From Acanthamoeba lenticulata (lineage: Eukaryota; Discosea; Longamoebia; Acanthamoebidae): a stretch of DNA of 64,000 nucleotides. Positions 19,001 to 31,418 of the stretch are shown piece after piece; within the stretch, counting starts at the first letter, position 1; every line of letters begins with the position of its first letter. The DNA lies in contig NAVB01001152.1 of the NCBI GenBank assembly GCA_002179805.1, positions 1 through 64,000 on the forward strand. The letters are read 5' to 3'. Position numbers and translations under genes: made by a program. The notes beneath the pieces are model-generated. The model did not search any database. It was given only the letters and a program-made list of their open reading frames with translations, and had not been told where the DNA came from.

Positions 19001-22000
19001 GAGTAAGCTGGCCGAGGGCCACTTTGGGCGCGACCCGGGCGCCAATCCTCCGGCCTTCCCGCGGGGATACCGGGGCGCCGAGTGGCAGAACGAGCTCCTC
19101 CTGGACTGCGACCGGCGCGCGTCGCTGGTGGACCTCACTTCGCTCCCCACCGGCTCGGGCCCCATTCGCAAGGTCCACTACATCGTGCCCTTCACCGACA
19201 ACTCGTGCGTCTCGACCCGCATTCTTCCCTTGAAGCCCATACGTGTTGGTATCTGACCTGGATCGTCGCCGCGCTGCCACAGGATCACGTCGGGCGACGA
19301 CGTGATGGACTTTGTCAAGGACAGCAGCGTCACCCTGCAGACCGAGTGGTACTACTCGCCCAAGACCGCCGGCGGGAGCCGCTTCGGAGAGTACAAGGAC
19401 GTGCGCATCGTGCCCGTCTGGCATGCCACATTCGAGCTAAACCCGAACACGACCCGCAAGGGTGCGACCCGCCCTCCCCTTCTGACATCAGGCGGCAACC
19501 GTTGCTTACAAGTCGAGGCGCGCAGGCGGGTATTTCACGTTCACGCTGCCGAGCGGCGTCTCGTGGAACACCGCTGACGATCCCGTGGGGAACGGCTACA
19601 TCAACTACGGCGCCGATCAGGTGGCGATCACGTCGACGAGCTACGACGCGACCAACCGGGTGATCAAGACCTACTTCAAGCGGGGCAACATGCCCAACGA
19701 GGCCTATGGCAAGAGCAGCCAGATGACCGTCACGCTCGAGCGCCTGCGGGGCTCGCCCTCGTCCCCGCTCACGACCACCTTTGCCCTTCAGGAGCTCATC
19801 TACGACTTCTCCGTCCCTGCCCCTCACGAGTCCTACCGCGCCCAGACGCCGGTACTCATCGCCTTCTCGCTTGTTTGCGCTCACGCCATCAGCCCTGACG
19901 CTTGTTGACGTGGCGAGAGCAGAGCGCAAGCCAAGTGTTGTTCACGAGCATGATGGCGTTCTCGCTGCCGGCCCTGCGCCTGGAGTACAAGCTGCAGCGC
20001 GGCGCCGCCGGCAATGAGAGCTTCGTCCAGCCCTACGAGTCCTTCGAACCCTTCAGTACGGAACCAAGTCACTCCCCATTCCGCCCACAAAAGTTGGTCA
20101 GCTGACGACCTGCACAGCGCGCAATGGGATGTACTTCCAGGAGCTGCGCGCCCACCAGACCGTGTGGGGCAGCGCCGAGATTCACCCGGACTACGGTGAC
20201 CCTGGCCTGGTCACCGTCAGCGGTGGCTTCTCGCTGATTGCCAGCCTCGGCATTTCCTCCATTCCCTTCCGCGAGTATTTGGTACACGTTTAACATTTTA
20301 TTTGCAATTATTAGAAAAAAATGCTTATTTAAATTGTTTTGATATTGGAATCGGCAGACAACTGGCTCAGGGCAGATGATCCCGTTGGCCGGAGAGACGT
20401 CCCGCATCGAGTGGTCCGACATCTGGGACAGGCGATGGGTGCAGCCCGTGCGCTCGACCTTTGTCGACGCCGCCCCGATTCCGGCGCCGCTGCGCAACTT
20501 CCAGATGACGACCACCTACGAGATGCTCGACCCGGCGACGGGCGCGCGGGCGCTCCAGTGGCAGTCGGACGAGCCGCTCGTCGTGCGGGCGCAGGTCAAG
20601 CTACTGAACAACTACGAGAAGTGGTTCGAGCTCACCGACTGCGCGGCCAATCAAGTCCTCCAGCTGGGCAAGTCCTACGCGTCGGTGGTCTATGGCGACA
20701 CCACCGTCACGCCCGTCACCGACCGGGCCTCCACGAACCAGTGGATCAACTACGGCCACAACTCGAGCTACGGCGGCTGTCTCCAGCAAGGCACCGTCAT
20801 CCTGGCCGGCCAGGCCCTCTCCGCGGCCCAGCGCCAGAGCATCGCCGACGTGCAGGTCTGCTCCGAGTCCAAGCCGTACGCGTTGCCCTCCTTCGTCCTT
20901 CTCTCGGCCTATGTGATTGCTCACTTTGGCGAGGTCGTCGCGGGTAACAGACTCAACGAGTGCAAGAATCTGACGGCGGGCCTGGCAAAGCTGGGCGCGC
21001 GGCCGTCGTCGGTGACGTCGCCCACCGGGAGCGGCTGGAACTACCTGCAGCAGGTGGCGGACCACTGGCCCGCCGGGTACATCCTGGAGGACATGTGGGA
21101 CTTTACCCACACGGACTACTGGGACTCGAGCTTCGGCAAGGGCTACCCGTGGCATCTCGACAATCCGCTGCCCAATGTCGATTCGAGCAATCCCAAGCCC
21201 TTCAACCTCATCGCCTTCCCCATCCCCAAGGTGCCTCCCCGCCTCCCTCTTATCGGCGTTTCCCACCCGAGTCTCACGTGGCGTGACGGCAGGGCTTGGG
21301 CTACGCGGTCTCGTACTCGAGCAACCAAACCCACCCCAACTTCGCGGGCAAGCGGTGCGTCTTCCTCGTACTGGCCATTAGCTTGGTGCCAACAGCCAGC
21401 AGCGAAGCTGATCTTGTGGTGCTTGTTCGGTGCCTGGGATGGCGCGACAGGGGCTGGTGGAGTGATCAGCTGCAGAACAAGGACGATACGCTGGTGGCCG
21501 GCCAGGGCAAGGTGCAGAGCGTATCGGTGGGCGCCCAGGAGCTCATCTCGACGTGGATCGACCTGGACGACATCGCCAACCCGCCGGGCAGGGCCGCCGC
21601 GGCCAAGTCCAACATCTACGTGTGCGAGTTCAACCGGAAGCGCGTGCAGATCAACCCGTCCAACACGCGCCACGCCTACCTGACCAACGTCGTGTTGAAC
21701 AACATCGTCCCGGTCGACCCGAGCCTCACGGCCAACGACCCGCGGCTCACGAGCTACTCGTGCTCGTCGCCGGGCTACTCGCCGGCCAACATCTCGCAGT
21801 TCAACAATTACGTTCCCACCGAGACGGCGCGCGACTGGCTCTACTTTGCGGCCAACCTGCGCGCCGGGGCCAAGGAGGACGTCAACGTGCTCTACGCGCT
21901 GCAGCCGCTCGACGGCGTCCACCGCGAGGGCGTCACGCCCGTGGTCGACGGCGGCAGGTTCACCTACTGGAACCCGTCGCTGGGGCCCAACGCGTTTGCC

Positions 22001-25000
22001 GACGTGGACAACCCGGTGTCGACCGTGCTGGCCACGAGGACCGACCTCGAGGTAGCCCACGCCGTGTACCCGACCTCGGTGGCCACCTTCAATGCGACCG
22101 TCCTCCAGCTGGTCGACCTGACCGACCCGGACGAGGTCGATCGCGCCTGGACGTCGTCCATCTATTACAATAGCCACGGCTATGGCGACGCGCAGGTGAT
22201 GATCTACGTGGGCGGCTACAAGGGCACCGACGCCGTCGTCTCGCCCGGCACGACGACGTTTGTGCGAGTGACGTTTGCCAACAATGCCGGCTTTGATTGG
22301 AACCTCCTGGCTGGGGCCATCGACTTTGAGTACAAGGGCTCGGCCCCGATCAGCGCCAACGACCTCCTCACGCGCTACAAGCACGCCATCCAGGAGCCTC
22401 TCGCCTTCAACTTCCTTCAAGTTCAGGTTCGTTTCCGTGACCTTTCGGTTTATGGTGTTAAGCCTGGCTGATGTGAACACGTATCAATGACATTCTACAG
22501 ATTCCTGAAGAGTACAAGCCCTACGTGTCGATCAAGCCCTCCAACCACAACATCGACACAGCGCCCCTGCAGTTTGACTTCCAGTCCATCAACGTGGCCA
22601 CCATCCGCGATGGCTTCAAGGGCGACTACTACTACCAGCTCACCGTGGCCGCCAACATCCCCCAGTCCCTGCGCGGCAAGCTGGTCGCCCTCAATGTCAC
22701 CCTCTTGCCGCAGTACTTTGACAAGCTGCCCGGCCCCTCGGATCCCACCGTAGGCCCCACCTTCCCTCATCTCGCCGCTGCAGTCACTGACTGGCGCGGC
22801 TGGCGCGGGAGCACAGGGCATTCATGACTACACCTTGTCGGTCCCGTCCATCAAGTTTGGCGTTCCGCTGTCGGCCGAGTCGCAGTGGCCCGACCAGGTG
22901 TTCTGGACCAGCGGCTTCGCGCACAACCTGAAGTTTACGCACACCATCAACTCGGACTTTAAGGTGGCGCTTGCGTTCAATTACTCCCGTTTCCCCCAAC
23001 CCCCTAACTCACTCATTCCATGCTCGACAGGTCGCGGGTGTGTTCGAGGTCAATGATACAGACGTTGATCAGTTGGCTCTTGTGGCCGCGGAACAGGACA
23101 ACCGTGAAGCGGCCATCGACGCCTTCTGGCAGGGACTCACGACCTCTGGCCACACGGCGGTCCCCTTCACGGTCTCCACCTCGGGCACGCAGACGACGGT
23201 ACGCCTTCTCACCCTCTCTTGCGTGACGAAGATAAACTCGCCGCTGAACAGGCCGTGTGCATGTGTGTGTGGCCACACGCGCAGGTAACCTATGCCCTGA
23301 CGGTGTTCGGCTCCCGGTTCCCGTTCCCGCGGCCCGCAGGCCCCGACCTCGCCCGGCTGCGCCTCCTCGTTCGGACGGTGGCCCCGCAGCTTCCCTATGG
23401 CTGGAACGTGGCTTCCTACGGCACCCTCGCCGTCTTCCAGGACGACGTTGGCAAGCAGGTGCGTTTCATCCGATTTGTTCATCTTATCTCTTGTTTTGTT
23501 GGAATGCTGATGATTGGTCGAACTCGACAACAGAAACAAGCGCAGACGAGCAACCCGCTCTACGTGCGCGCATCGGGCCCGTGGGTGGACATCTCGTACT
23601 CGGGCAGCATCGTGACGCCCGAAGGCCTCGTCGTGTACAACCAGCAGCTGTACCAGTCCAACAGCGGCATGGCCAAGGTCAACGTGACGGCCACCAACAG
23701 CGGCAGCGACACCGCCTTCAACACCGACGTCGTGCTGCTCCTGCCGGCCGACACGTGGCTGGTCAAGGAAGGCCTCGCGTACGAGTCTAGCTCGGCCCCG
23801 GACTCGAGCGTGATCCCCGGTGGCTCGCGCGTGGTCATCCGCACCGGCGCGACCCTCGCCCCGGGCGAGTTCTTCACGGTGTCTGTAAGCATCCGGTTCG
23901 AGGGCGCGCCCACGCTGCTCTCCTCGGCGTCCAAGCGGGCTGGCTCGGGCAACCGCACGGTCATCTCAAACTCGGGCGCCGACCTGGCCCTCACGTCCGA
24001 CGCCGACGCCTCGCGGGTGTCGGAGCTGGTCTACAACCCCTACGAGATCGGTCTCACGTCAGACGCCGCCTACGCGGCCACGCTGGTCGGCCGGGAGGAC
24101 GGCGGCCTGGCTCACCTCAACGTGAGCTACAGTGGCGTCGTGCAGCCCGTCCAGTACGTGTGGTACCGCCGCAACTCGAGCGACACGGCGGACCCCTTCG
24201 TCGAGTTTGCTCGCACCAACTCGACCGCCCTCACCAACGACATCGCCGACCTCTACCCTGTCGGTGCGTCTTCTTCTTCTTCTTCTTCTTCTCATGAGCC
24301 TACACGAAGCACTGGGGCCAGACCGCCGTGACTCACACTGTGGAGGCGAACCTAACAACAACAACAACAACAGAATATAAGGTGGCCGTCGTGTACACGG
24401 CGACGACTGGGGACCAGGCCGTCACGCAGACCAACATCGTGCAGTTTGACGAAAGCGATGACCACGGAGCGCTGTTCTGGTTCCTTGTTATCGGTCTTCC
24501 GCTGATCGGCGCTTGCATCGGCCTCACCCTTCTTGCCCTCCTCATCCTGGCCGCAGCGCTCCTTCGCCGTACGCCTCCGCCCTATCTTGTTCCTTGTCTC
24601 TCCTTCATGAAGACTCACATCGCGGATGAATATGCGGCCACGACAGGACGCTCCAACCGGCATCGGCTTGACGACGCCGAGGCCAGTGGGCACGGCGTAG
24701 ACTCGGCGTCCTCGCTGGACGCGGCTGCAGCCTCAGCGGCCCCCAAGGCGCCCCGCCGCAGCTTCTTCGGGCTTGGGCCGGTCATCGTGCCTTCGGAGGA
24801 CGAGTCGGGCAGGCCGGCGCCCAAGGGCCGGTGGGTGGTGGACATGGACTACCTGTTCACCGGCGCGCGGCGGGTGGTGGTCAAGGACGGCAACCCGACC
24901 TCGAACAAGCCGCCCGAGGACTGGGTCGACCCCGGCTCGGAAGGCAACAACAGCGGTGACGAGATGGACGAGCTCTCTGGTGGTCGCAAGACCGGCGGCC

Positions 25001-25068
25001 AGGGCGACGCAGCGCAAGGTCGCCAACGCAAGCCGGGCTTCTTCCGTCGCATCTTCCGTTGCTTCTAG
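16035..25068 (+). CDS. Giant type I membrane protein with large ectodomain, family not recognised
   Basis: A 9-kb gene with many short introns (for example 17612-17745, 18085-18183 and 20282-20357, approximately) encoding roughly 2,400 residues. The start ATG is followed by a signal peptide (MLLLLLVALASASS). A very long ectodomain rich in Tyr, Asp, Ser, Thr and N-glycosylation sequons follows, without repeats I could align by eye. Near the C-terminus two segments resemble bacterial DUF11/CARDB-type beta-sandwiches (VNVTATNSGSDTAFNTDVV). A single hydrophobic span comes next (FWFLVIGLPLIGACIGLTLL), then a ~150-residue cytoplasmic tail ending in basic residues and FFRRIFRCF. It is probably a surface adhesion or receptor protein; that is inference from topology. 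Frame continuity supports one gene, but individual splice sites, such as the one near 19400-19490, are uncertain. Confidence 0.75.
24269..24373. repeat. Paired (TTC)n and (AAC)n microsatellites in one intron
   Basis: (TTC)n runs at about 24269-24292 and (AAC)n at about 24354-24373, close to the two ends of the same intron of the giant membrane-protein gene. The AAC run leads directly into the acceptor AG. Confidence 0.7.
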
Positions 25069-25331
25069 GCACTTGTACAACTATTTAATCAACAACACAC
25101 TAAGACCACGCTTCGCTCTTGTTTTCGTTCTTTCCCTTGAGGCGACCCTTCACAGTTTGTCATTCTCGCTTTGAACGTTGTGGTTCGTCGGGAAAAATGG
25201 GGCGTGAAGGGAAAGGCCAAGGGAAACAAGTTTCGTTTGGCACGAGCCACTCGGCGTACAGACGCGAAATTACGGTACCTAAGGCAAAAGAGAAGAGCCG
25301 GCCCCAAAGGAGAAAGCACGCGGCCGCGAAC

Positions 25332-28300
25332 ATGTCTCGGTTCCTGCGCAAGCTTGGGGTGAGCAAGGGCTCCTCCAAGCGGGGGCCAGAAGTGCTGATG
25401 CCTCCGCTAGAGGAGTACAGACTGTTGTCCCTTTTAGCCGTTCGTCCCCCCCCTCTTCCTTCGCTTCATTTTTTATTCGTTTCGCGAACTGGTGGTTCCC
25501 TCTTGGGGAAGGGCTCTAGGGGAGAGAAAGGTCCTCAATTCACCATGAACCCTCGCGCAGAGTTTGCCGGAGGAGTGTCGCGTGATGGTGCGCAGCAGCG
25601 GCATTCTGCCAGCGGACGCGGAAGAGTACTTTGAGGTCTTGTTGTCATGTCTCTACTTTGAACTCAAACACAGTCCGGAGCTCACCGCCGACATCAAGGC
25701 ACCTTCTCTCTGCTCCTTCTCGTGTCCCAACGCGGCACTCAATTTTTCTTTATATTTGTGTCGGTGGCCTGCAGGCGCTGATTCGAGAGCGACGGCGATC
25801 TCGAAGACACGGGGCCGATGAACCGCCAACAAACAAGGCAGGGGAGGAGTCGAAGAAGAGTGAAGCAGGCGACGCTCCACTCGCCTCGGTGGCGCCTGTT
25901 GCGGAAGCCGAAGCAAAGGCCGTGCCCGACTCGGGAGAGTCAGAGACGAAAACGATCGAGGACGCGCCAACAACAGCAACGCCAGAGCGCACTGACGACA
26001 GCAACAACAACAAGGAAAAGAAAAAGAAAAAGAAGAAAAAGAAGAAGAAGGAGACGATCGGGCGACAGAACAGGAGCAAGGCTGGAGGCCAACCCCGTGG
26101 GGATGACGGCGATGCCGCCAAGACGGCAGCTGCCGTCGAGTCTGGGCCCGCCGAGTCGGCTGCCGCAGCGCCCGCCGTCGATGTCATTCCAGCCACGAGC
26201 AAAGCAGAAGAGGAGCCCGTGGCTCCGGCGCCCAAGAAGGCGCCTCGCAAGCACAAGAAGAGCAGCAAGCGGGCGGCGCAACGCCCCAGCTCGACGACGA
26301 TCAAGGAACTGGAGGACGCCGAGGCCGAGAGCATGACGTCCGCCGACTTCACGCCTCGTCCGCGCACGTACTCCTTCTCGGTCTTCCGGCCGTCGTCGAT
26401 GCCGTCGCCCTCGGCCGCCCTTCTGGACTTGGCCGAGACGCGGGCCGCCCCGGGCGCCAAGCCCGCAGTCGCTGCGACCGAGGCGGCGCCCAGCAAGAAG
26501 CGCTTCTCGGCGTCGGGGCTACTGCGGACGGCGGCCGCCCAGCCTGCCGCCAGCTCTCCTCTGTGCGAGCCTCCCCCTCCCCCTTTCGTCCGCTTGTGAG
26601 TGTGTTGCCTGACTCGCGGGCGGGGCTCATCAGGGGCCGGCAGCAGGGGAAGCAGCAGGACAAAGAGGGCTCGACCGGGTCCGGGACGGGCGAGGGCGGT
26701 GTCTCGTCGTCGTCGGCGCCTCCTCGCCCGTCGCACCCGGTGCGCGAGGACCTGTTCCTGTTGGAGAATCCGGCGCCTCTCTTCTCCTCCCGACAGAAGA
26801 TCGGACGCGGGTATCTGTCCAAACGTCCTTCCCCTTCCTCCTCGCCCGTCGCACTTGCTCAGCTCACGCCTGCGCGTTCGTCGTGCAGAGGGTTCGGTGA
26901 CGTGTTCACCGCCAAGGACAAGGCCTCCAACCAAGTGGTACGTTCCCTTCTGCCCTTTTCTTCTGTGGGGAAGCTTGGGCTTGGGGTTTGGGAAGGACCG
27001 ACACGTTGGGCCTAACGCACGTGATAACACGTGGGGCGAATCAGGTGGCGATCAAGATTCTCAAGAAGACTTACAGCGAGGCCGGAGCACAGATGTGCAA
27101 TGAGCTGGACATATTGCGGTCATGCAACCACGCCAACATCGTCAACTACCTGCGTTCTTATCTCTACAAGGTAGGACCAGCTCCTCTTCTGATAATAGTG
27201 CTTCTCGTTGTCCCTTGGTCGGGATTGGTGACTGCTTTTTTTCTTTTGTTTTATTGACTTTCTTTACCAATTTTCTTTTTGTTTTCTGCAGGATCGTGTG
27301 TGGGTGCGTCCGAGAGCCCCACCTCCCCTGGTCTTTAGGCACGTTGATCATCTCACCCGCTGGTGCTGCAGATGGTGATGGAGTACTGCGATGGCGGGTC
27401 GCTGCACTCGCTCATCGAGGGCGTGGACCTCAACGAAGGCCAGATCGCCTACGTCCTCCACAAGGCATTTTCCCTTTTTTCTTTTTCTTTTTGACGGCCT
27501 CAGTTGCCTCGGTGGCTCATCTGTGACGTCGTCTGTCGACACGGCTTCTCACAGGTCCTGTGCGGATTGCATTACCTCCATAAGCAAAACCGAGTGCATC
27601 GGGACATCAAGGCTGACAACATCCTGCTCAACATGAACGGAGCCGTCAAAGTTGGTACGGAACATGTACCTATAGAACGCCGTTCCGAGGATCATGGCGC
27701 CCACCATGTGTGTTTGAGCTCACGTGCTGCCATCCACATGAACCACCACCTCAACCACGCCAGCCGATCTGGGGCTTTGCGCCGAGATTCGCGACGGCGA
27801 CGCGTTCAAGGCCGGCATGGTCGGGTCGCGCTACTGGATGGCTCCCGAAGTCATCAAGCGAGAGGTCCTCCTTCCCCCTCTTCCCCTGCTTCCCTCCAAA
27901 TCCTTTCATGGCCATCTGACCCTTCCTTGAATCCCGCAGCGCTACAACTGCAGCGCCGACCTGTGGTCCGTCGGTGCGTGATTCTCCACCTGGCCTGGCC
28001 CAAAGACGGATTGACTGACGTTCACGGGGGCAATCACGTGCTCTCTTGCAGGCGCGCTGGCCATGGAGATGGCGCAGCAGCACCCGCCGTACCATGGGCT
28101 GCCCTCGCTCAAGGTCCTGTTCAACATCGCGACCAAGGGCGCGCCGCCGCTCAAGCACCCGAAGAAGTGGTCTCCCGAGTTCCACGACTTCCTGGCCCAG
28201 TGCTTCACCATGGACCCGGACAAGCGGCCCTCGGCCGACCAGCTGCTCAAGGTGCCGCCCATCTTCCCCCTCGTCCCTCGCCCGTCCTGCGGCTCCTCAC

Positions 28301-28425
28301 ATCACCGGCATTGCGTCGTGAACCTGCAGCATCCGTTCATCGCCAAGGCATCGTCGACTTCCAAGCTGGAGCAGGCCATCTCGATCGTCTTCTTGGGCGA
28401 TTCCCTCAAGATGAACGGCTTCTAG
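25332..28425 (+). CDS. STE20/PAK-like serine/threonine protein kinase
   Basis: An N-terminal basic head (MSRFLRKLGVSKGSSKRG) is followed by LPEECRVMVRSSGILPADAEEYFE, a long low-complexity region rich in Lys, Ala, Glu and Ser, and a C-terminal kinase domain. Kinase motifs in order are KIGRG plus GFGDVFTA (glycine loop split by an intron), VAIKIL, EYCDGGS, HRDIKADN, ADLGLC (DLG instead of DFG), MVGSRYWMAPEVI and DLWSVG. HRDIKADN, the activation-loop and APEV segments are typical of STE20-group kinases. The catalytic residues K, HRD and D of DLG are all present, so it should be active. No CRIB motif is visible. About nine or more introns were inferred from motif continuity; the one around 25636-25774 has two possible 5' ends. 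Confidence 0.85.
26014..26051 (+). repeat. AAG-rich microsatellite in coding exon (poly-Lys)
   Basis: Runs of AAAAG and AAG encode an unbroken tract of about a dozen lysines in the linker of the STE20-like kinase. Such tracts vary in length by slippage. Confidence 0.8.
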
Positions 28426-29020
28426 GGGCGGCGTTCCTTTTGTTTTGTGAACCCAACCCCCCCCCAAGAGGGCGGCTTGCCCCTTCCCCCTTTGGTGGTG
28501 GTGGTTGTTGTTGCAGTGGCGGTGGTGGTGGTGATGTATGTGTACGTGTGGATGGTCACGCTCCGGCTGGTTTCGGTTATTTAAATAGAAGAGAGGATCA
28601 ATATGAGTCCACCCAACGCTATGTGTCAGGGTCGTCTGGCCTGGCGGGATCTCTCCCTGTGTATGGATTGCGGTGGCTGTGCCATCGGCTTCTCTGCGTT
28701 CTGATGGCCGGGCGACCGCGAGTTCTGTGGTGAAATCCGCGTAGACACCGCAACTCGAGATCTCCCTCAAAAAGCGCAGATTCAATAGGCTGGACCCGAG
28801 GCCATCTGGCACGCCGTGCTTCTGCAACCTCACGCTTGGCTACGGCTGTGTTCAAGCGTGCGCGCTTCTCTGGTGCTTTACATACGCCATTACTCCCGCA
28901 CAACAACCGACTGCACTGCACAAAGGCGCCCCTGTGAACATTTTCAAGGGTCTCAGCTCTGCTGCACTGCACCCCCGCTCGAACACAGGAAAGAGGCTCG
29001 TGAAGGTGTAGAGGACACAA
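28426..29020 (+). other. Intergenic region with (GGT)n-type repeat
   Basis: 595 nt between the kinase stop and the histidine-kinase ATG. It includes a poly-C run, a GGT/GTT-rich simple repeat at about 28493-28534 and AT-rich TTATTTAAAT near 28579. A minus-strand open frame across it is the complement of the repeat and is not called. The second half should hold the histidine-kinase promoter. Confidence 0.4.
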
Positions 29021-31351
29021 ATGTCAGAACTGGAAGACCACAACGACGCACTGGGCACGTTCATATTCGACGGACTGCCGGCCTACGTGGGCCCTTACTT
29101 CACATCTTCCCGCGACGAGGAGACGCGGCGCAAGGCCGCCCTGCTCGCGCTCACAATGATGCTTTTCATGCTGTACAATCTATTCCTCATCTCGTCGGGG
29201 CTCGTGTACGAGGGCAACTTCTTCACCTTCATGCGAACACTCGCCATCGTCCTCTTCATCACTCAAGGCTCTCTCCTCTACCTCTTCCACCGTACCCACC
29301 GCATGTTTGCCATCGGCGCCCTCTTTGCCCTCGACGTCGACCTCGGCACCCTGGCCGTCTGCTTCAACTACGGAGCCGTTGGTGAGTACATGATGTGGCT
29401 TCTGTACGTCTCTCCTCCTCCTTCTCCGTTAACATACTAGCAACCGCGGAAGCTGCACCGGGCACATGACCTGACGCTGCACCTGTCGCTTCCTGCCGGC
29501 AGCTACGTGCCCATCTTGCTGTTCTACATCCGCGGCAGCCGGGCTGGACTCTACGGGCTGCTGTTCATCATTGCGCAGCTCACGCTGTTCTTCCCGCTCT
29601 CCAACTACGTGATCAAGCCCAACGCGGATGAACTCCAGTTGCTGCCGTGGACCCACAAGTGGTTCGTGATGCTCATGACCTATCTCATCGTCGGCCTCAC
29701 GGCCTTCGTGCACGAGACCTCGCGTAGCAAGGGCATCGTCAAGCTCAGGCGCCGCGAGAAACTCAACGAGGAGCTGCAGGAAGCCACCCAAGCCAAGACG
29801 GGCATCTTGCTCAACATCAGCCACGGTGCGCCTGCGATCTACGGCCAGCGTTCGTTTTCGTTCTTTGAAATCCCGCTTAATTCGTCGTTTTCGTTCTTTC
29901 TCCAAACTCCGAACTGCAGAGCTCCGGACGCCGCTTCATGGGATCATCGCGTCGTCGGCCTTGCTGCTGGACTCGCACTCGCTGCAGGAAGCCGTCAGGG
30001 AGAGCTTGGAGGCCATCAAGATCTGCGGCGAGCACATGCTCGAGCTGGTCAACAACGTGCTCGACATCGGCAAGATCGAGGCCAAGAAGCTGTCGCTCGA
30101 GTCCATCCCCTTCCGGCCCATGGACGAGGTCGACGCCGTCATGAAGATCTTCTGCACGCAGGCCGAGCAGAAGAGGGTCCGCCTGGAGAAGGAGGTCCGC
30201 ATGGACCACCCGACCAGGCTCGGCGACCCGCTCCGCTTCCGGCAGGTGCTGTTCAACCTCGTTTCCAACGCCATCAAGTTCACCGACGAGGGCGGCCGCA
30301 TCCACGTCCGCCTGCGCGACGACGGCGAGGAGATCCTGACCGAAGTCGAGGACAACGGGACCGGTATCCCCAAGGACCAGCTCAATACCCTGTTCGAGGT
30401 GCGCGTGTGGTGTGCGTATGGTGTGTGATGGACGTCTTTCTCACCAGGCCTCGTGCACGCAACACCGGTGCCGCAGAACTTCACTCAGGGCGATGCGTCG
30501 ATCGCACGCCGCTACGGAGGCTCGGGCCTGGGGCTGGCGCTGAGCCAGCGCATCTGTGAGTCCATGGGCGCCCAGATCCACTGCGAGTCTTCGCTGGGGA
30601 AAGGAACCCGGTTCTGGTTCACCGTCAACCTCTCGATCCACTCGATCGACATGGGGAGCTTCTTTGAGCAGGAAGGCAAAGGAAATTGCGAGCCCTCTGG
30701 TGCGTGAACAACGCTGCGCGTGCCACATGATTGAATCTGTCGGTGGTTACTGATGATGAGGGGCGGTTCGGCGGCGCAGAGGCGCTGGCGAACAAGAAGA
30801 TCTTGTTCGTGGAGGACAACAAGATCAATCAAAAGGTCGGGCTGCGCATGCTTCAATCGCTCGGCTGCTGCGCCAGACTGGCCGACAACGGAGAGGAGTG
30901 CCTGAGCGCGTTGAAGAAGGAGCAATTCGACCTGGTCCTGATGGACTGCCAGATGCCGGTGATGGACGGCTTCCGCGCGACGCGCGTGATACGGGAGCGG
31001 GAGCGCACGCTAGCGCTGCGTGCGGGCGAGCTCGCGCACATGCCCGTCGTGGCGATCACGGCCTCGGCCACCGCTGATTATAAGCAGCGGTGCATCGACG
31101 CCGGGATGGACGACTGGATGCCCAAGCCCTTCGACAAGAACAAGCTATGCCGGGTGCTCAACCGATGGCTGGACGAACCCAAGGCAAAAATGCCCAACTC
31201 GCCGAAGGCGGGCATCAGCTCCAGCGAAGACCACTCCATGATCGATTCCTCCTGTGGAAAGCCCGCAGGCGGCAAGAAGAGGCCTGGCAAGCGACCACAG
31301 AAGAAGGTCGAGACGGAGGAAGGGCGCTCCCAAAGCCAAGGCCGTAAGTGA
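29021..31351 (+). CDS. Membrane-bound hybrid histidine kinase
   Basis: Two-component sensor. The N-terminal ~230 residues hold about six hydrophobic spans (for example LLALTMMLFMLYNLFL and GLLFIIAQLTLFF), then a charged helix leading into the H-box. An intron (about 29825-29919) falls between ISH and ELRTPLHG, splitting the phospho-acceptor motif. The ATPase follows: N box FRQVLFNLVSNAIKF, G1 DNGTGIPKD and G2 GSGLGLALS. The C-terminal receiver has the acidic pair in VEDNKINQK, phospho-acceptor Asp in LMDCQMPVMDG, Ser/Thr in ITASA and Lys in KPFDK. A basic tail (KKRPGKRPQKK) ends the protein. All catalytic residues are present, so autophosphorylation followed by His-to-Asp transfer is expected. 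The signal is unknown; no PAS, GAF or cyclase domain is visible. It converges on the VPS13B-like gene, 67 nt away. Confidence 0.9.
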
Positions 31352-31418
31352 GCTAGCTCATGACAACAAGCAACATGTATTGACTCAACAACAAAAACCA
31401 TACTTCATCTTAGTTCTT

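Noticed and set aside
28297..28833. 178-codon minus-strand open frame with His-rich stretch
   Set aside because: The His run is the complement of a GGT/GTG simple repeat and the frame overlaps the end of the STE20-like kinase.
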